This document shows positions 17,643 to 26,003 of a stretch of 40,846 nucleotides of DNA, piece after piece. The notes beneath the pieces are model-generated. The model saw nothing but the letters and a program-made list of their open reading frames with translations. It did not search any database and was not told where the DNA came from. How positions within the stretch are numbered: the stretch's first letter is position 1; each line of letters starts with the position of its first letter. The DNA is taken from NCBI GenBank assembly GCA_903927025.1, contig CAIYLG010000001.1:1-40846 (forward strand). The letters run 5' to 3'. The DNA is from an uncultured Armatimonadota bacterium (GTDB lineage: Bacteria; Armatimonadota; Fimbriimonadia; Fimbriimonadales; Fimbriimonadaceae). The position numbers and the translations under genes were made by a program.

Positions 17643-18866
17643 TTGGGAATTGTCAATCCCGCCAGCTACTTCACGGATATCTCAACGGCATACATGCTGA
17701 AGAATCAGCTTCATGCTATGCCGGACCAGGTGTCAACGTTCCGACTTGTCACCGTCATTCCGATCTACTTAGCCTTTATTTTCGGGTTTATCCGGGATCG
17801 ATGGACCGTCTTTGGCCTTCGCGATCGGGGGCTCCTGCTGATCTTTGGACCGATTGCCGGACTGGTCTTTTTCTGGCTTGGAGCTCAGAAGATCACTTTT
17901 GCGAACCTGTACGTAGGCGTATTGCTCGTGGTATTTGCCACGAGATTCTTATCCGCCGCGTACCAGGGCCTCATCTCGCTGATTGGTCAAGAGAAGCTGA
18001 TGTCGGGTCGACTCGCCGTGGTTTGGCAGGTTGTCGTCTCGATCCCCGCCGCCATTGGCGCGTGGCTTGGTGGTGTTGCCACCGTGAATCTGAAGCCGAG
18101 CACGACCTTCACAATCCTGGGCATTCTGGCGTTTGGAGTGGGCGCTCTCGGGCTATGGAAATCGAAGGCAGTTTTTGCCGGTGCCTATGATCGACCTGAG
18201 GCAGCCCGCTTAGATCTATGGACGGACGTTAAGCGTCTTCTCAAGCACAAAGCCATTTACGCTCCAGTGCTCATCATGTTCCTTTGGAACTTTGCACCCG
18301 GATCCAACACGCCGCTTCAGTTCTATCTAACGAACACGCTTCATGCGAGCGATGCTGCGTTTGCAAACTTCAACGCGATCTTTGCGCTCTCGTTTATCCC
18401 GACTTTCCTGGTGTACGGCTGGCTGTGTTCTCGCTACCCGCTCAAGAACCTCCTGTTTTGGGGAACTGTGATTGCCGTCCCTCAAATGATTCCGCTTCTG
18501 TTTGTGCACAGCGCAGCGGGGGCTCAGCTCTTGGCGATTCCGATCGGACTGATGGGAGGTATTGCCACGGCGGCCTACTATGATCTCGCGATGCGGTCCT
18601 GCCCACCGGGCCTGCAGGGGACGCTGATGCTCATGGTGGATGGCGGTTATGTGCTGTGTCAGCGTCTAGGTGACGTCCTCGGCTCGAAGATCTATCAGAG
18701 CGACCCGAAGAATGGGTTCATGTACTGCGTGATTGCCATCACCGTGGTATACGCGGCGATTATTCCAACCCTGAAACTCGCTCCCAAGCACATCGTCGCC
18801 ACCGCAGACGGGCAAGCGAACCCAGAGGAGCAGGCGGAGATCTACAAAGAGCTTCATCCAGATTAG
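17643..18866 (+). CDS. MFS transporter; true start probably upstream and non-canonical
   Basis: A 12-helix major facilitator with typical hydrophobic segments ('VIPIYLAFIFGFIRDRW', containing the loop 2-3 'G-x-x-R-D-R'). Specificity is unknown; position after a glycosidase suggests sugars. The coordinate is the first in-frame canonical start (TTG), but the frame reads on upstream as plausible protein ('NKVYLYFGTLTFLLGIVNPA'), which completes helix 1, back to an in-frame stop at 17490. There is no ATG, GTG or TTG in frame there. An ATC at 17556 has GAGG 7 bases upstream and would give about 436 residues. Either a rare start codon or a sequence error is involved. Confidence 0.78.
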   Translation: MGIVNPASYFTDISTAYMLKNQLHAMPDQVSTFRLVTVIPIYLAFIFGFIRDRWTVFGLRDRGLLLIFGPIAGLVFFWLGAQKITFANLYVGVLLVVFATRFLSAAYQGLISLIGQEKLMSGRLAVVWQVVVSIPAAIGAWLGGVATVNLKPSTTFTILGILAFGVGALGLWKSKAVFAGAYDRPEAARLDLWTDVKRLLKHKAIYAPVLIMFLWNFAPGSNTPLQFYLTNTLHASDAAFANFNAIFALSFIPTFLVYGWLCSRYPLKNLLFWGTVIAVPQMIPLLFVHSAAGAQLLAIPIGLMGGIATAAYYDLAMRSCPPGLQGTLMLMVDGGYVLCQRLGDVLGSKIYQSDPKNGFMYCVIAITVVYAAIIPTLKLAPKHIVATADGQANPEEQAEIYKELHPD

Positions 18867-18981
18867 GGAGAGTGAATTGGGCTGTTGGCGGGCGTGGCGA
18901 AAGTTGGTGGAGCGGACACCCCACATTGCCAATCCCGCTTAGTTATCGGATTGGACTTGCCCCAAACGGGGCAGATTCTGC

Positions 18982-19968
18982 TTAGCGGTTTGATTCGGGT
19001 GGGGTTGGCGTCTCTTCGCGGCCGAAGAACACCCAAAATGTGGCCCAGGCGCAGGCGCTGATGACGGCGACGACCACCTTGACCCACTGGGGCACCGCTG
19101 GCTGAAAGCTGAAGAACGCCTCGATCGGGGCGGCGATGAACATGAGGATCACCGAGGTGGACAGCATCACGATGGCATCTCGTCCAACCGCCTTGAGCGC
19201 ATCGGATCGGCGACGGCGACCGGGGTTGATGACGGCGGCGCCGAGCAACAGACCGGTGCTCCCAGCTACAACAATGCCGCTTAGTTCTGGAACTCCGTGG
19301 GGGCTGATGGAACTCAACAGGAAGCCCAACTTGCCCAATGGGGCAACTTCATGTGCCAAGGAGCCGAGGATGGCTCCGTTTTGGAAAAGCAGGAATACGG
19401 ACACCAATCCAAAGCTGCCGGCTCCCACCGCACCGGTGATAATCGCGGTTCGAGGGTTGTTGGAGGCGTAAAAGCCCGCCATCATCCCGGACTGCGAGCC
19501 GGTCCGTGCCTCAAACTTGCCGGACTTCCAGGCATCAAACACATGCTCCATCCCGCTCGGAATCAGCACGCTGCGCGTGGCAGGAGCCCAGTTCATGATG
19601 TTGTAGACAAACACCGCGGACCCGAAGAAGATCAGCGCGCTGGTGAGCACAAACCACCGATTGCGGCGCATGGTTTGGGCGGCGGTGGCAACGGCTTCAT
19701 AAAGAACCTTCTGCAATGGCTTGCGAGGGGCTCGGTAAAGGATTCCGTAGGCGCGGCCGACTAGGTCGTTGAGGAAATTGATCAGTGGCGCATTCGAGGA
19801 CTGCGTCCTGGCAATCGCAAGGTCGGTGGAGACGCGACGATATAGCCGGATGAATTCACGGAGTTCTTCCGCGGTCATCTTCTTGATGCCTCTCTCCGCG
19901 ATGTCGCACAGGGCGCTCAGGCGCTTCCAGTCAACATCTTTGCGGTCGACGAACCCCTGCTCGTTCAT
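18982..19968 (-). CDS. SpoIIM-family (stage II sporulation protein M-like) membrane protein
   Basis: 328 residues. A soluble helical N-terminus of about 100 residues ('ELREFIRLYRRVSTDLAIAR') precedes five or six hydrophobic segments with the family pattern 'FYASNNPRTAI', 'LFQNGAILGSLAHEV', and 'SSISPHGVPELSGIVVAG' (the conserved H-G-x-x-E). In Bacillus SpoIIM serves engulfment, but COG1300 proteins occur widely in non-sporulating bacteria, often with DUF58/MoxR/RDD genes of unknown role; no such neighbours are visible here. The ATG at 19968 opens the characteristic N-terminus. It is divergent from the sigma factor gene. Confidence 0.85.
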   Translation of the reverse strand: MNEQGFVDRKDVDWKRLSALCDIAERGIKKMTAEELREFIRLYRRVSTDLAIARTQSSNAPLINFLNDLVGRAYGILYRAPRKPLQKVLYEAVATAAQTMRRNRWFVLTSALIFFGSAVFVYNIMNWAPATRSVLIPSGMEHVFDAWKSGKFEARTGSQSGMMAGFYASNNPRTAIITGAVGAGSFGLVSVFLLFQNGAILGSLAHEVAPLGKLGFLLSSISPHGVPELSGIVVAGSTGLLLGAAVINPGRRRRSDALKAVGRDAIVMLSTSVILMFIAAPIEAFFSFQPAVPQWVKVVVAVISACAWATFWVFFGREETPTPPESNR

Positions 19969-20158
19969 TTGTAACCCAGATTATAACGGTGGTTTTGCGG
20001 ATCTTTTCCGCGTAGATCAATTGCGTCTCGTATCTCTAGAAGATTCCGATGCAACAAAATGCTCAAAAGTTGCGAACTTTTTCCACAGCTGAGTCCCTCA
20101 TGGAAACACAGCAGTCAATATCAGCGTCTGACACCGGTAAGAGACGCGTTGAATAGGT

Positions 20159-20174
20159 ATCGTACACGTACGAT
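20159..20174. promoter_or_regulatory. Perfect inverted repeat upstream of the sigma factor gene
   Basis: ATCGTAC-AC-GTACGAT, two 7-bp arms with a 2-bp spacer, about 90 bp before the sigma factor start and within the divergent intergenic region with the SpoIIM-like gene. It looks like a site for a dimeric regulator. No regulator gene is adjacent, so the binder is unknown. Confidence 0.4.
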
Positions 20175-20263
20175 CCTTTGAGTTTGCCAGTGCAGATCAG
20201 AATCACTGCCTTCTAGTCCAGCCGTCGTATTTGTTTCGCTAGAGTCCACGCAAGGCCCGTCGA

Positions 20264-21118
20264 ATGAGCGCCCAATCGCACATGTCGGAACCCGAAGATG
20301 GCATCCCCAGCTATCTTAGTAGGTTAACGCAGGCCCCTCTCCTAAAGCCGGAAGAGGAGGCGATTCTAACGCGCGCGGTCCAGGCGGGAGACGTCAAGGC
20401 CAAACAGAAGCTCATCGAGTCGAATATGCGGCTGGTGATCAACATCGCCAAGACGTACCGCAATCGCTCTTTCCCGCTGGAAGACCTCATCCAGGAAGGT
20501 GCTATCGGCCTGATGCAGGCGGCGGAACGGTTTGACCCAGAGAAGGGATTTCGATTTTCAACTTACGCGACCCACTGGATTCGACAGGCCATTGGACGGG
20601 CGATTGATAACAAGTCCAAAGCAATTCGGTTGCCGGCCCATGTTTCGCAGTCGCTGCGCAAAGTGGAAAAGGAGCGTCTTCGCCTAGCACGAGAGCTTGG
20701 CTATGACCCCAGCCCGGAACAGCTCGCAGCGGCAATGGGAATCAGTGCGAAAAAGCTTCTGACCCTACTCCAGTCTTCCCAGGAACTCCTATCGCTGGAC
20801 ATGACAGTGGGCGATAGCGGCGGAATGACGCTGGGCGGATTGCTGAAGGATGACTCCAGCAGCGACCCGGAGAGCCTGATGCTGAGCCAGGAAGTTGTTG
20901 CCGAGCTTCAGCGCATCATGGATGAGCTCAACGAGCGAGAGCAGCGGGTGATGCGCCTTCGGTTCAAGCTGGACGGAAGCGAGCCACCGCTTCAAGAAGA
21001 TGTGGCCCGTGAGATGAAGCTCTCCCGAGAGCGTGTCCGCCAGATTGAGATCCAGGCAATCAAAAAGCTTCGAGTGCTGGCCCAGAGACGGCGCCTGCGC
21101 GACATTTTGAACAAGTAG
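20264..21118 (+). CDS. RNA polymerase sigma factor, sigma-70 group 1/2 type
   Basis: 284 residues with region 1.2 ('IPSYLSRLTQAPLLKPEEE'), region 2 including the core-binding 'LEDLIQEGAIGLMQAAERFD' and the -10 recognition helix 'FSTYATHWIRQAIGRAI', region 3, and region 4.2 'DVAREMKLSRERVRQIEIQA' for the -35 box. It lacks the acidic region 1.1 and the large non-conserved insert of RpoD, so it is more like an alternative primary-type factor (group 2, RpoS/SigB-cyanobacterial style) than the housekeeping RpoD, though short SigA proteins exist. The ATG at 20264 is chosen because a few polar residues precede region 1.2; a second ATG lies six codons later. The inverted repeat at 20159-20174 may control it. 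Confidence 0.9.
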   Translation: MSAQSHMSEPEDGIPSYLSRLTQAPLLKPEEEAILTRAVQAGDVKAKQKLIESNMRLVINIAKTYRNRSFPLEDLIQEGAIGLMQAAERFDPEKGFRFSTYATHWIRQAIGRAIDNKSKAIRLPAHVSQSLRKVEKERLRLARELGYDPSPEQLAAAMGISAKKLLTLLQSSQELLSLDMTVGDSGGMTLGGLLKDDSSSDPESLMLSQEVVAELQRIMDELNEREQRVMRLRFKLDGSEPPLQEDVAREMKLSRERVRQIEIQAIKKLRVLAQRRRLRDILNK

Positions 21119-21137
21119 CGCCTTGGTATCCTATGCC

Positions 21138-22700
21138 ATGAGCCTGATCGGCCCAGTTGGCAGAAAGCGCCCCAGAGCACGCATTGCGATGGCGACGCTG
21201 TATCTGCTTCTGAGCCTGGGTGCCATCACCACCCTGTATCCGTTCGTGCTGATGGTTTCGACCGGACTGAAGGGTCCAACTGACCAGGCAGACACTTCCA
21301 TCGTCCCGAAGTACGTCACTAGCGACGATGAGCTGCTGACCAAGTACATCGACGACCGGTACGCTGGCGACAAGTTCAATATCGCCTCGAACAACACCGG
21401 AAGCACCTCGTCCCCAGTGGTGGTGGGTGCCTACCGTCGGTTCGTTGAGCAGCTGCAGCCCGACTACTGGCAGGCGGGGTTTCGCACCGCGCCGAACCAA
21501 GTGACCAGTCGCTTGGCAGTGGAGTATCACAAGTTTTTGCGCAAACACTACGCAACGATAGAGAAGCTCAACGAAACCTACATCGAAGAAAACGTCGGAT
21601 TCCAGACGGTGGATATGCCGGCTGAGCCGTTTGACCTGCCGAAATGGCAGCCAACACCGGGGATGAAGTGGCTTGACTGGCAGCACTTCAAGATGTCTCT
21701 TCCCGAAGAATTTCGCATCCCGGTGCGCACCCGATGGCTATGGCAGCGGTTCTTGGCGGCAAAGTACAAGAACCAGATGGCCTCCGTTCCAGCTGAGTTC
21801 ACTGGGAGGGCCAAGGCGTTCTATGAACTGGAGGTGCCGAACCTCTCGGGCAGTTACCCTGCCCCTATGGCTGCGGTCATTCAGGAATTCAAGAGCAAAC
21901 AGAAACCGAGGTTTTTAGAGAATCCGGTTGAGGACCAATGGGAGCGGTTCGTGGGTCCCAACGCGGAGATGCCCATTCGTGCCGCCGACATGGCATTCCT
22001 AGATGCGAACCGATCCAGCACCCGTCGAGAATTCGCCTGGCGAAACTATGCCTACGTGCTGGACTACATCCTGCTGAACGGGCGGGCGGTTTGGAACACC
22101 CTTCTCTTCTGTTTTCTGTCCATCGTGACCCAGCTCACGGTGAACCCCATTGCCGCGTATGCGCTCTCGCGGTATCCGATTCGTGCGTCAGGCAAGATCC
22201 TAATGTTCCTGTTGGCAACGATGGCATTTCCAGCTGAGGTGGCAATGATTCCATCGTTTCTGCTCCTCAAAGACCTTGGCCTGCTGAATACTTTTGCGGC
22301 CCTCGTGCTGCCAGGTGCGGCCTCTGGCTACATGATCTTCCTGCTCAAGGGGTTCTTTGATTCTCTTCCCCAGGAGCTGTTTGAGGCGGGAGCGATCGAC
22401 GGGGCAAAGGAGACCACGATGATGCTGCGCATCGCGTTTCCGATGTCCACTCCGGTGCTGGGCTATCTTGCGCTCCTCGCGTTTATGGGCTCCTACGGTG
22501 CGTTCATCTACGCCTTTTTGGTCGCCCAGGATCAAAAGATTTGGACGTTGATGGTCTGGATTTTCCAGCTTCAGAATAGTGCGGCGCCCAAGGCGGTGAT
22601 CATGGCGGCACTTACCCTGGCGGCTGTACCGACTCTGGCAGTGTTCCTCTGTGCTCAGCGCGTGATCATGCGCGGTATCGTGCTGCCCGGTGAGAAGTAG
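21138..22700 (+). CDS. MalG-like carbohydrate ABC transporter permease with large insert
   Basis: 520 residues, almost double a usual MalG-type permease (about 280). The first helix ('IAMATLYLLLSLGAITTLYP') and 'FVLMVSTGLKGP' match the family's N-terminus. About 290 largely hydrophilic residues follow, and the remaining five helices resume at 'VWNTLLFCFLSIVTQLTVNP'. The ATPase-coupling EAA loop is intact: 'FEAGAIDGAKETTMMLRIAF' (about 416-435). The insert should lie outside the cytoplasm, by topology, and is Trp/Tyr/Pro-rich. The ATG at 21138 is chosen over the TTG at 21123. No partner permease, ATPase or binding protein is in the window to its right or left, so it would depend on components elsewhere. 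It follows the sigma factor by 19 bp. Confidence 0.82.
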   Translation: MSLIGPVGRKRPRARIAMATLYLLLSLGAITTLYPFVLMVSTGLKGPTDQADTSIVPKYVTSDDELLTKYIDDRYAGDKFNIASNNTGSTSSPVVVGAYRRFVEQLQPDYWQAGFRTAPNQVTSRLAVEYHKFLRKHYATIEKLNETYIEENVGFQTVDMPAEPFDLPKWQPTPGMKWLDWQHFKMSLPEEFRIPVRTRWLWQRFLAAKYKNQMASVPAEFTGRAKAFYELEVPNLSGSYPAPMAAVIQEFKSKQKPRFLENPVEDQWERFVGPNAEMPIRAADMAFLDANRSSTRREFAWRNYAYVLDYILLNGRAVWNTLLFCFLSIVTQLTVNPIAAYALSRYPIRASGKILMFLLATMAFPAEVAMIPSFLLLKDLGLLNTFAALVLPGAASGYMIFLLKGFFDSLPQELFEAGAIDGAKETTMMLRIAFPMSTPVLGYLALLAFMGSYGAFIYAFLVAQDQKIWTLMVWIFQLQNSAAPKAVIMAALTLAAVPTLAVFLCAQRVIMRGIVLPGEK

Positions 22701-22712
22701 CACAATAGACAG

Positions 22713-23897
22713 ATGTCTTCAGCAGAGACGCTGACACCTCAGCAAGAGTCGACCCTCCGACGCGACTGGAAGCTGTTTACGATCCTCACTTTCCTGTTTG
22801 GGTTCGGATTCCAACTGTACAGCGGCGTCTTTCAGAACTTCCTGAGGGATATTCTGCACGCAGATGAGGTGAACCTTGGCACGCTGGAATCGATGCGGGA
22901 GATCCCTGGTCTGCTTGCCGCGCTTACCGCCGGCACACTGGTCGCGTTTGCCGAGTCAAGAATTGCGGCCCTAGGCCTGGTTGTGGCGGGGATCGGAATT
23001 GCCGTCAGCGGGAGGATGCAGACGTTTGGATCGCTGATTGCGATCACCGTCTTCTGGTCAATCGGCTTTCATCTTTGGTCCACTGTTCAGAGCGCTATTG
23101 TTCTCGCGCTGGCGAAGGGAAAAGAGGGTGGGCGCCACTTGGGCCGAATGTCCGCGGTCTCAGCGTTCGCTACTATCGGCGGGCTGGGACTGGCGTTTTG
23201 CTTATCCAAGATTTTCTCGCACCTTGCCTACGATGTCTACTTCGTTCTTGGTGGCATTTCCATTGCGGCGGCGGGCGTGATCTGCTCTCAACTTTCCACC
23301 CACGCGGAGGGTGGAAAGCGGCAGCGAATCGTGTTCCGAAAGGAGTACGGGCTGTACTACATCCTCATATTCCTTGAGGGATGCCGGCGTCAAATCTTCT
23401 CAATCTTTGCCTCCTTTGCCCTGATTCTTGTCTATCACGTACCGGTTGGGAACATGCTGCTTCTGCAGTTTATCAACTCAATTCTGATCTCGATGACAGC
23501 ACCAGCAATGGGCAAACTCGTGGATAAAGTTGGCGAGAAAGGCCCCCTAACGTTCTATTCCATCGGTCTGATCCTGGTGTTTCTGGGCTACTCGACGTTC
23601 CAGACTGTCGGTGCGCTATATGCGCTGTTCCTGCTGGACAACGTTCTGTTCTCGTTTGGCGTCGGGTTCACCGTGTACCTCCACCGGATCGTAAGACCCG
23701 GGGAACTGACTCCGAGCTTGGCGATGGGTACCACGATGAACCACATCGCCGCGGTTACGGTTCCGGTAGGTGGTGCGCTGCTGTGGAAGTCGACCGGCAA
23801 CTATCAGTACCCATTCTGGGTAGGCGTGGGAATCGCGGTCATCTCATGGTTCGCGATGCGGTTCCTGCCAACGGGTCCGGCGCCAGAAAGAGCCTAA
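22713..23897 (+). CDS. MFS transporter
   Basis: 394 residues with about 12 hydrophobic helices and short loops; a basic/polar N-terminus precedes helix 1 ('WKLFTILTFLFGFGFQLYSG'). 'REIPGLLAALTAGTLVAFAE' and 'RHLGRMSAVSAFATIGGLGL' are typical of the MFS half-repeats. It starts 12 bp after the ABC permease stop and is probably co-transcribed. The substrate is not deducible. It is the last gene of the sugar-related region before the defence island. Confidence 0.8.
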   Translation: MSSAETLTPQQESTLRRDWKLFTILTFLFGFGFQLYSGVFQNFLRDILHADEVNLGTLESMREIPGLLAALTAGTLVAFAESRIAALGLVVAGIGIAVSGRMQTFGSLIAITVFWSIGFHLWSTVQSAIVLALAKGKEGGRHLGRMSAVSAFATIGGLGLAFCLSKIFSHLAYDVYFVLGGISIAAAGVICSQLSTHAEGGKRQRIVFRKEYGLYYILIFLEGCRRQIFSIFASFALILVYHVPVGNMLLLQFINSILISMTAPAMGKLVDKVGEKGPLTFYSIGLILVFLGYSTFQTVGALYALFLLDNVLFSFGVGFTVYLHRIVRPGELTPSLAMGTTMNHIAAVTVPVGGALLWKSTGNYQYPFWVGVGIAVISWFAMRFLPTGPAPERA

Positions 23898-24406
23898 TTC
23901 CCAAACCAGGTGCCACTAAGTGTTTTGCTATTTAGCGCCGGTATTAACCTTTTACTTTCTCTGGTTCCGGTTTGACACCAAAGATTAGCTTTTCGCACGA
24001 ACAAACATTGCGCGAGTCACGGGGCCACTCACACAAATTTGCCCAAGCAGAAACTGGCAAAGTCCAAGCGCTTGAAGAGGAATCTTGGTCACTACAGACC
24101 CATACGCCACGCAGAACGCGTCCTACTCAGACAATATCTACAACTTTAGCAATCCTCATAATGAAGAATAACATTCCAAATGCATAGCTGAAGTGCAGAT
24201 TCCTTGAGTGGAAAAGGAATTCCTGTGAACTAGCATTTTTGGCGACGGGCGTGGCCACCTCAGCCTAATCTTTCGATAGCGGCCAGTTTTGTTCAGGGTC
24301 AATATCGCTGAGACTCGTCTGACCCGGTGCTTCCGAGCGATTCTAGGAAACGTCAGAATAAACTCAAATCAGAAGCGACGGGGGCGGGCATTTGCAGGAG
24401 CAAACA
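23898..24406. other. Intergenic boundary before the defence island, no convincing gene
   Basis: About 500 bp. One plus-strand frame (23972-24187) lacks a ribosome binding site and reads as low-quality protein. I searched by eye for a tRNA (T-loop GTTCRAAT) and for direct repeats that could mark an attachment site and found neither. Base composition shifts here toward more A and T than in the genes to the left. The last bases contain GCAGGAG, the ribosome binding site of the next gene. Confidence 0.4.
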
Positions 24407-25030
24407 ATGGGGCGAGTAAAAATTTCTAAAGCAGAGCTGCGGGAAGCATTGCAACGTATGGTGAAAATCGGAAAACCCAACAAAGCGTCCACGGCTTTTG
24501 TTTGGTCGCTTGATGGCCAGCTATACATCGAACTCCCTTCGATACGCGTGGCTGTGCCGATCGAGGGTGGATTTGAATCCAAGATTGAATTCAATGCTCA
24601 GTGGCTATCACGCTTGTGGATGATGTTGCCAGAGGAAGATTTAGCGGAACTGCTGTTTGAAGCCGACACGGTGCGGACTGGCAGTTTTTCGTTCACTGGA
24701 GAAGCGGTCGCGAAGCGAGATACCGTCCCTACCCACTCCACTTATGTGAACCGAGCTCCATCCAGAGTTCGCGACTGGCTGCGAGACAGATTTCTAGCAG
24801 GAAAGAAAGATAGGTTCGAGGAGTTTGCAATACTTGGCCGCCCTCAAGACTTCATTGATTGGGGACTGTTGAAGGCAGTGGATCCGATTCTTGCCGATCA
24901 CAAAGCACGTATAAAGCGGGCTTCAAGTGCCCTTAAGCAGTACGGCGTCACGCCTGAACAAGTCGAGGGCTTGGCGATTCAAACGATGAGTGCGCAGTTG
25001 GTCGACCAAATGGAAGCCGAATTGCGGTGA
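24407..25030 (+). CDS. Uncharacterised protein, N-terminus resembles one sliding-clamp domain
   Basis: 207 residues. The start is the ATG at 24407, with AGGAG seven bases upstream; the longer TTG frame (24392) would swallow that site. Residues ~3-100 show the alternating helix-strand order of a single DnaN/beta-clamp domain: 'ISKAELREALQRMVKIG', then strands 'TAFVWSLDGQLYIELPSIRV' and 'AVPIEGGF', then 'FNAQWLSRLWMMLPEEDLAE' in the place of the clamp's second helix, then strands 'ELLFEADTVRTGSFSFTG'. The remainder is helical with basic residues. True clamps have three such domains, so this would be a mini-clamp or clamp mimic. The similarity is my reading, not a search result. It heads the four-gene set before the BREX-like operon, 17 bp before the next gene. 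Confidence 0.6.
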   Translation: MGRVKISKAELREALQRMVKIGKPNKASTAFVWSLDGQLYIELPSIRVAVPIEGGFESKIEFNAQWLSRLWMMLPEEDLAELLFEADTVRTGSFSFTGEAVAKRDTVPTHSTYVNRAPSRVRDWLRDRFLAGKKDRFEEFAILGRPQDFIDWGLLKAVDPILADHKARIKRASSALKQYGVTPEQVEGLAIQTMSAQLVDQMEAELR

Positions 25031-25047
25031 TGCATCGCATGGATTAG

Positions 25048-25866
25048 GTGCAAGATTATCCACCAGCTGGTAATGTCTCCAGGGTGGAGATAGACGACAA
25101 ATTACCGATTCCAAACGAGTTCCTTGTGAAGATTCGGGAAACGCACAAGAGGGGACGCGAGAGGATCGAGGTGGGCTACGGTGTTCCAGTCATCAAGGTG
25201 GAACCCGTCGAGGTTGCGGAAATGGTGGAAAGCCACCGATGGGCATGGAGACCCGCAAGGCCACGTCTTGTCCTGGTAGCAGAGTCACACGTCTTCACAA
25301 CCCCTGAAGAGATGGCCGTGCGATACACAAATCCTGTTGGGGCTGAATATGCCCCTTCAAACTATGTTCGCCTCGTGTATTGCCTTGGATACGGTGAATC
25401 AGAACTGGCTTCCGGGCGCAAAGGCGGCACTCCACAGTACTGGGACATCTTTGGGAAGCTTGTCGGCACCTCGCCGAAGAATATTCCTGGAACCACGCCA
25501 GGGACCAGACTCGCGGAAAAGGTTGAGACACTGCGCAGGCTGAAAGCCAGCGGCATTTGGCTCTTAGATGCATCCCTGCACGGTATCTACATGCCAAAGG
25601 GCGAGCGGATTGACGCTGTCAGCGGTGATATCACCCGAGACCTTCAGAAACTTTGGTGGGAAGGCTACGGCAGTGCCCTGCTCAAGCATGCAAAGCCAGA
25701 GAGAGTCATCGCAATTGGAAAAGGACTCTTCAACAATATGAGCTCGGAGATTCCTTTCAACGACTGGATCTACCAGCCGCAGGGCGCTCGGCTCCCTGCA
25801 CAGCGGAAGAAAAACTCCGATACGCTTGGGGAACTCGCAGATTGGCTGCAAAAGAACGTGACGTAA
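25048..25866 (+). CDS. Uncharacterised protein with a uracil-DNA-glycosylase-like fold pattern
   Basis: 272 residues from a GTG, 17 bp after the previous stop. From about residue 73 the strand/motif order resembles the UDG superfamily: 'PRLVLVAESHVFTTPEE' (place of the active-site 'GE/QDP' loop after strand 1), 'SNYVRLVYCLGYGE', 'GIWLLDASLHGIY' (place of the 'LLNxxL' strand), 'ERVIAIGKGLF' (central 'ALG' strand) and 'YQPQGARLPAQR' (place of the 'HPS' loop). The canonical catalytic and leucine-loop residues are not obvious, so glycosylase activity is doubtful; related folds act as uracil-DNA readers or nucleases. This is inference from pattern. No signal peptide or membrane span. Part of the same upstream set. 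Confidence 0.6.
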   Translation: MQDYPPAGNVSRVEIDDKLPIPNEFLVKIRETHKRGRERIEVGYGVPVIKVEPVEVAEMVESHRWAWRPARPRLVLVAESHVFTTPEEMAVRYTNPVGAEYAPSNYVRLVYCLGYGESELASGRKGGTPQYWDIFGKLVGTSPKNIPGTTPGTRLAEKVETLRRLKASGIWLLDASLHGIYMPKGERIDAVSGDITRDLQKLWWEGYGSALLKHAKPERVIAIGKGLFNNMSSEIPFNDWIYQPQGARLPAQRKKNSDTLGELADWLQKNVT

Positions 25867-25922
25867 CGACGTTGACATTGTCCAATCCGTCCATGAAGCC
25901 GTAAACAACACACGTGGATCTA

Positions 25923-26003
25923 ATGATCGAAACGATTCACCTATCGCGCTCACGCGACTATCGATCACTGGTTGACGAAATTGAGGGGATACTCCAGGCG
26001 TGA
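25923..26003 (+). CDS. Possible 26-codon leader ORF coupled to the next gene
   Basis: ATG at 25923 to TGA at 26001-26003, whose last bases overlap the GTG start of the next gene (GTGA at 26000-26003). The peptide begins 'MIETIHLSRSRDYRSLVDEI'. The stop-start overlap is the same arrangement used throughout the island. No ribosome binding site is obvious and the frame could be extended to a GTG at 25914. It may couple translation rather than make a functional peptide. Confidence 0.3.
   Translation: MIETIHLSRSRDYRSLVDEIEGILQA

Noticed and set aside
23972-24187. 71-residue frame before the island
   Set aside because: No ribosome binding site, poor protein character, no recognised family.
23898-24406. 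tRNA or attachment site at the island's left boundary
   Set aside because: No tRNA T-loop or cloverleaf and no direct repeat matching the right side could be found by eye.
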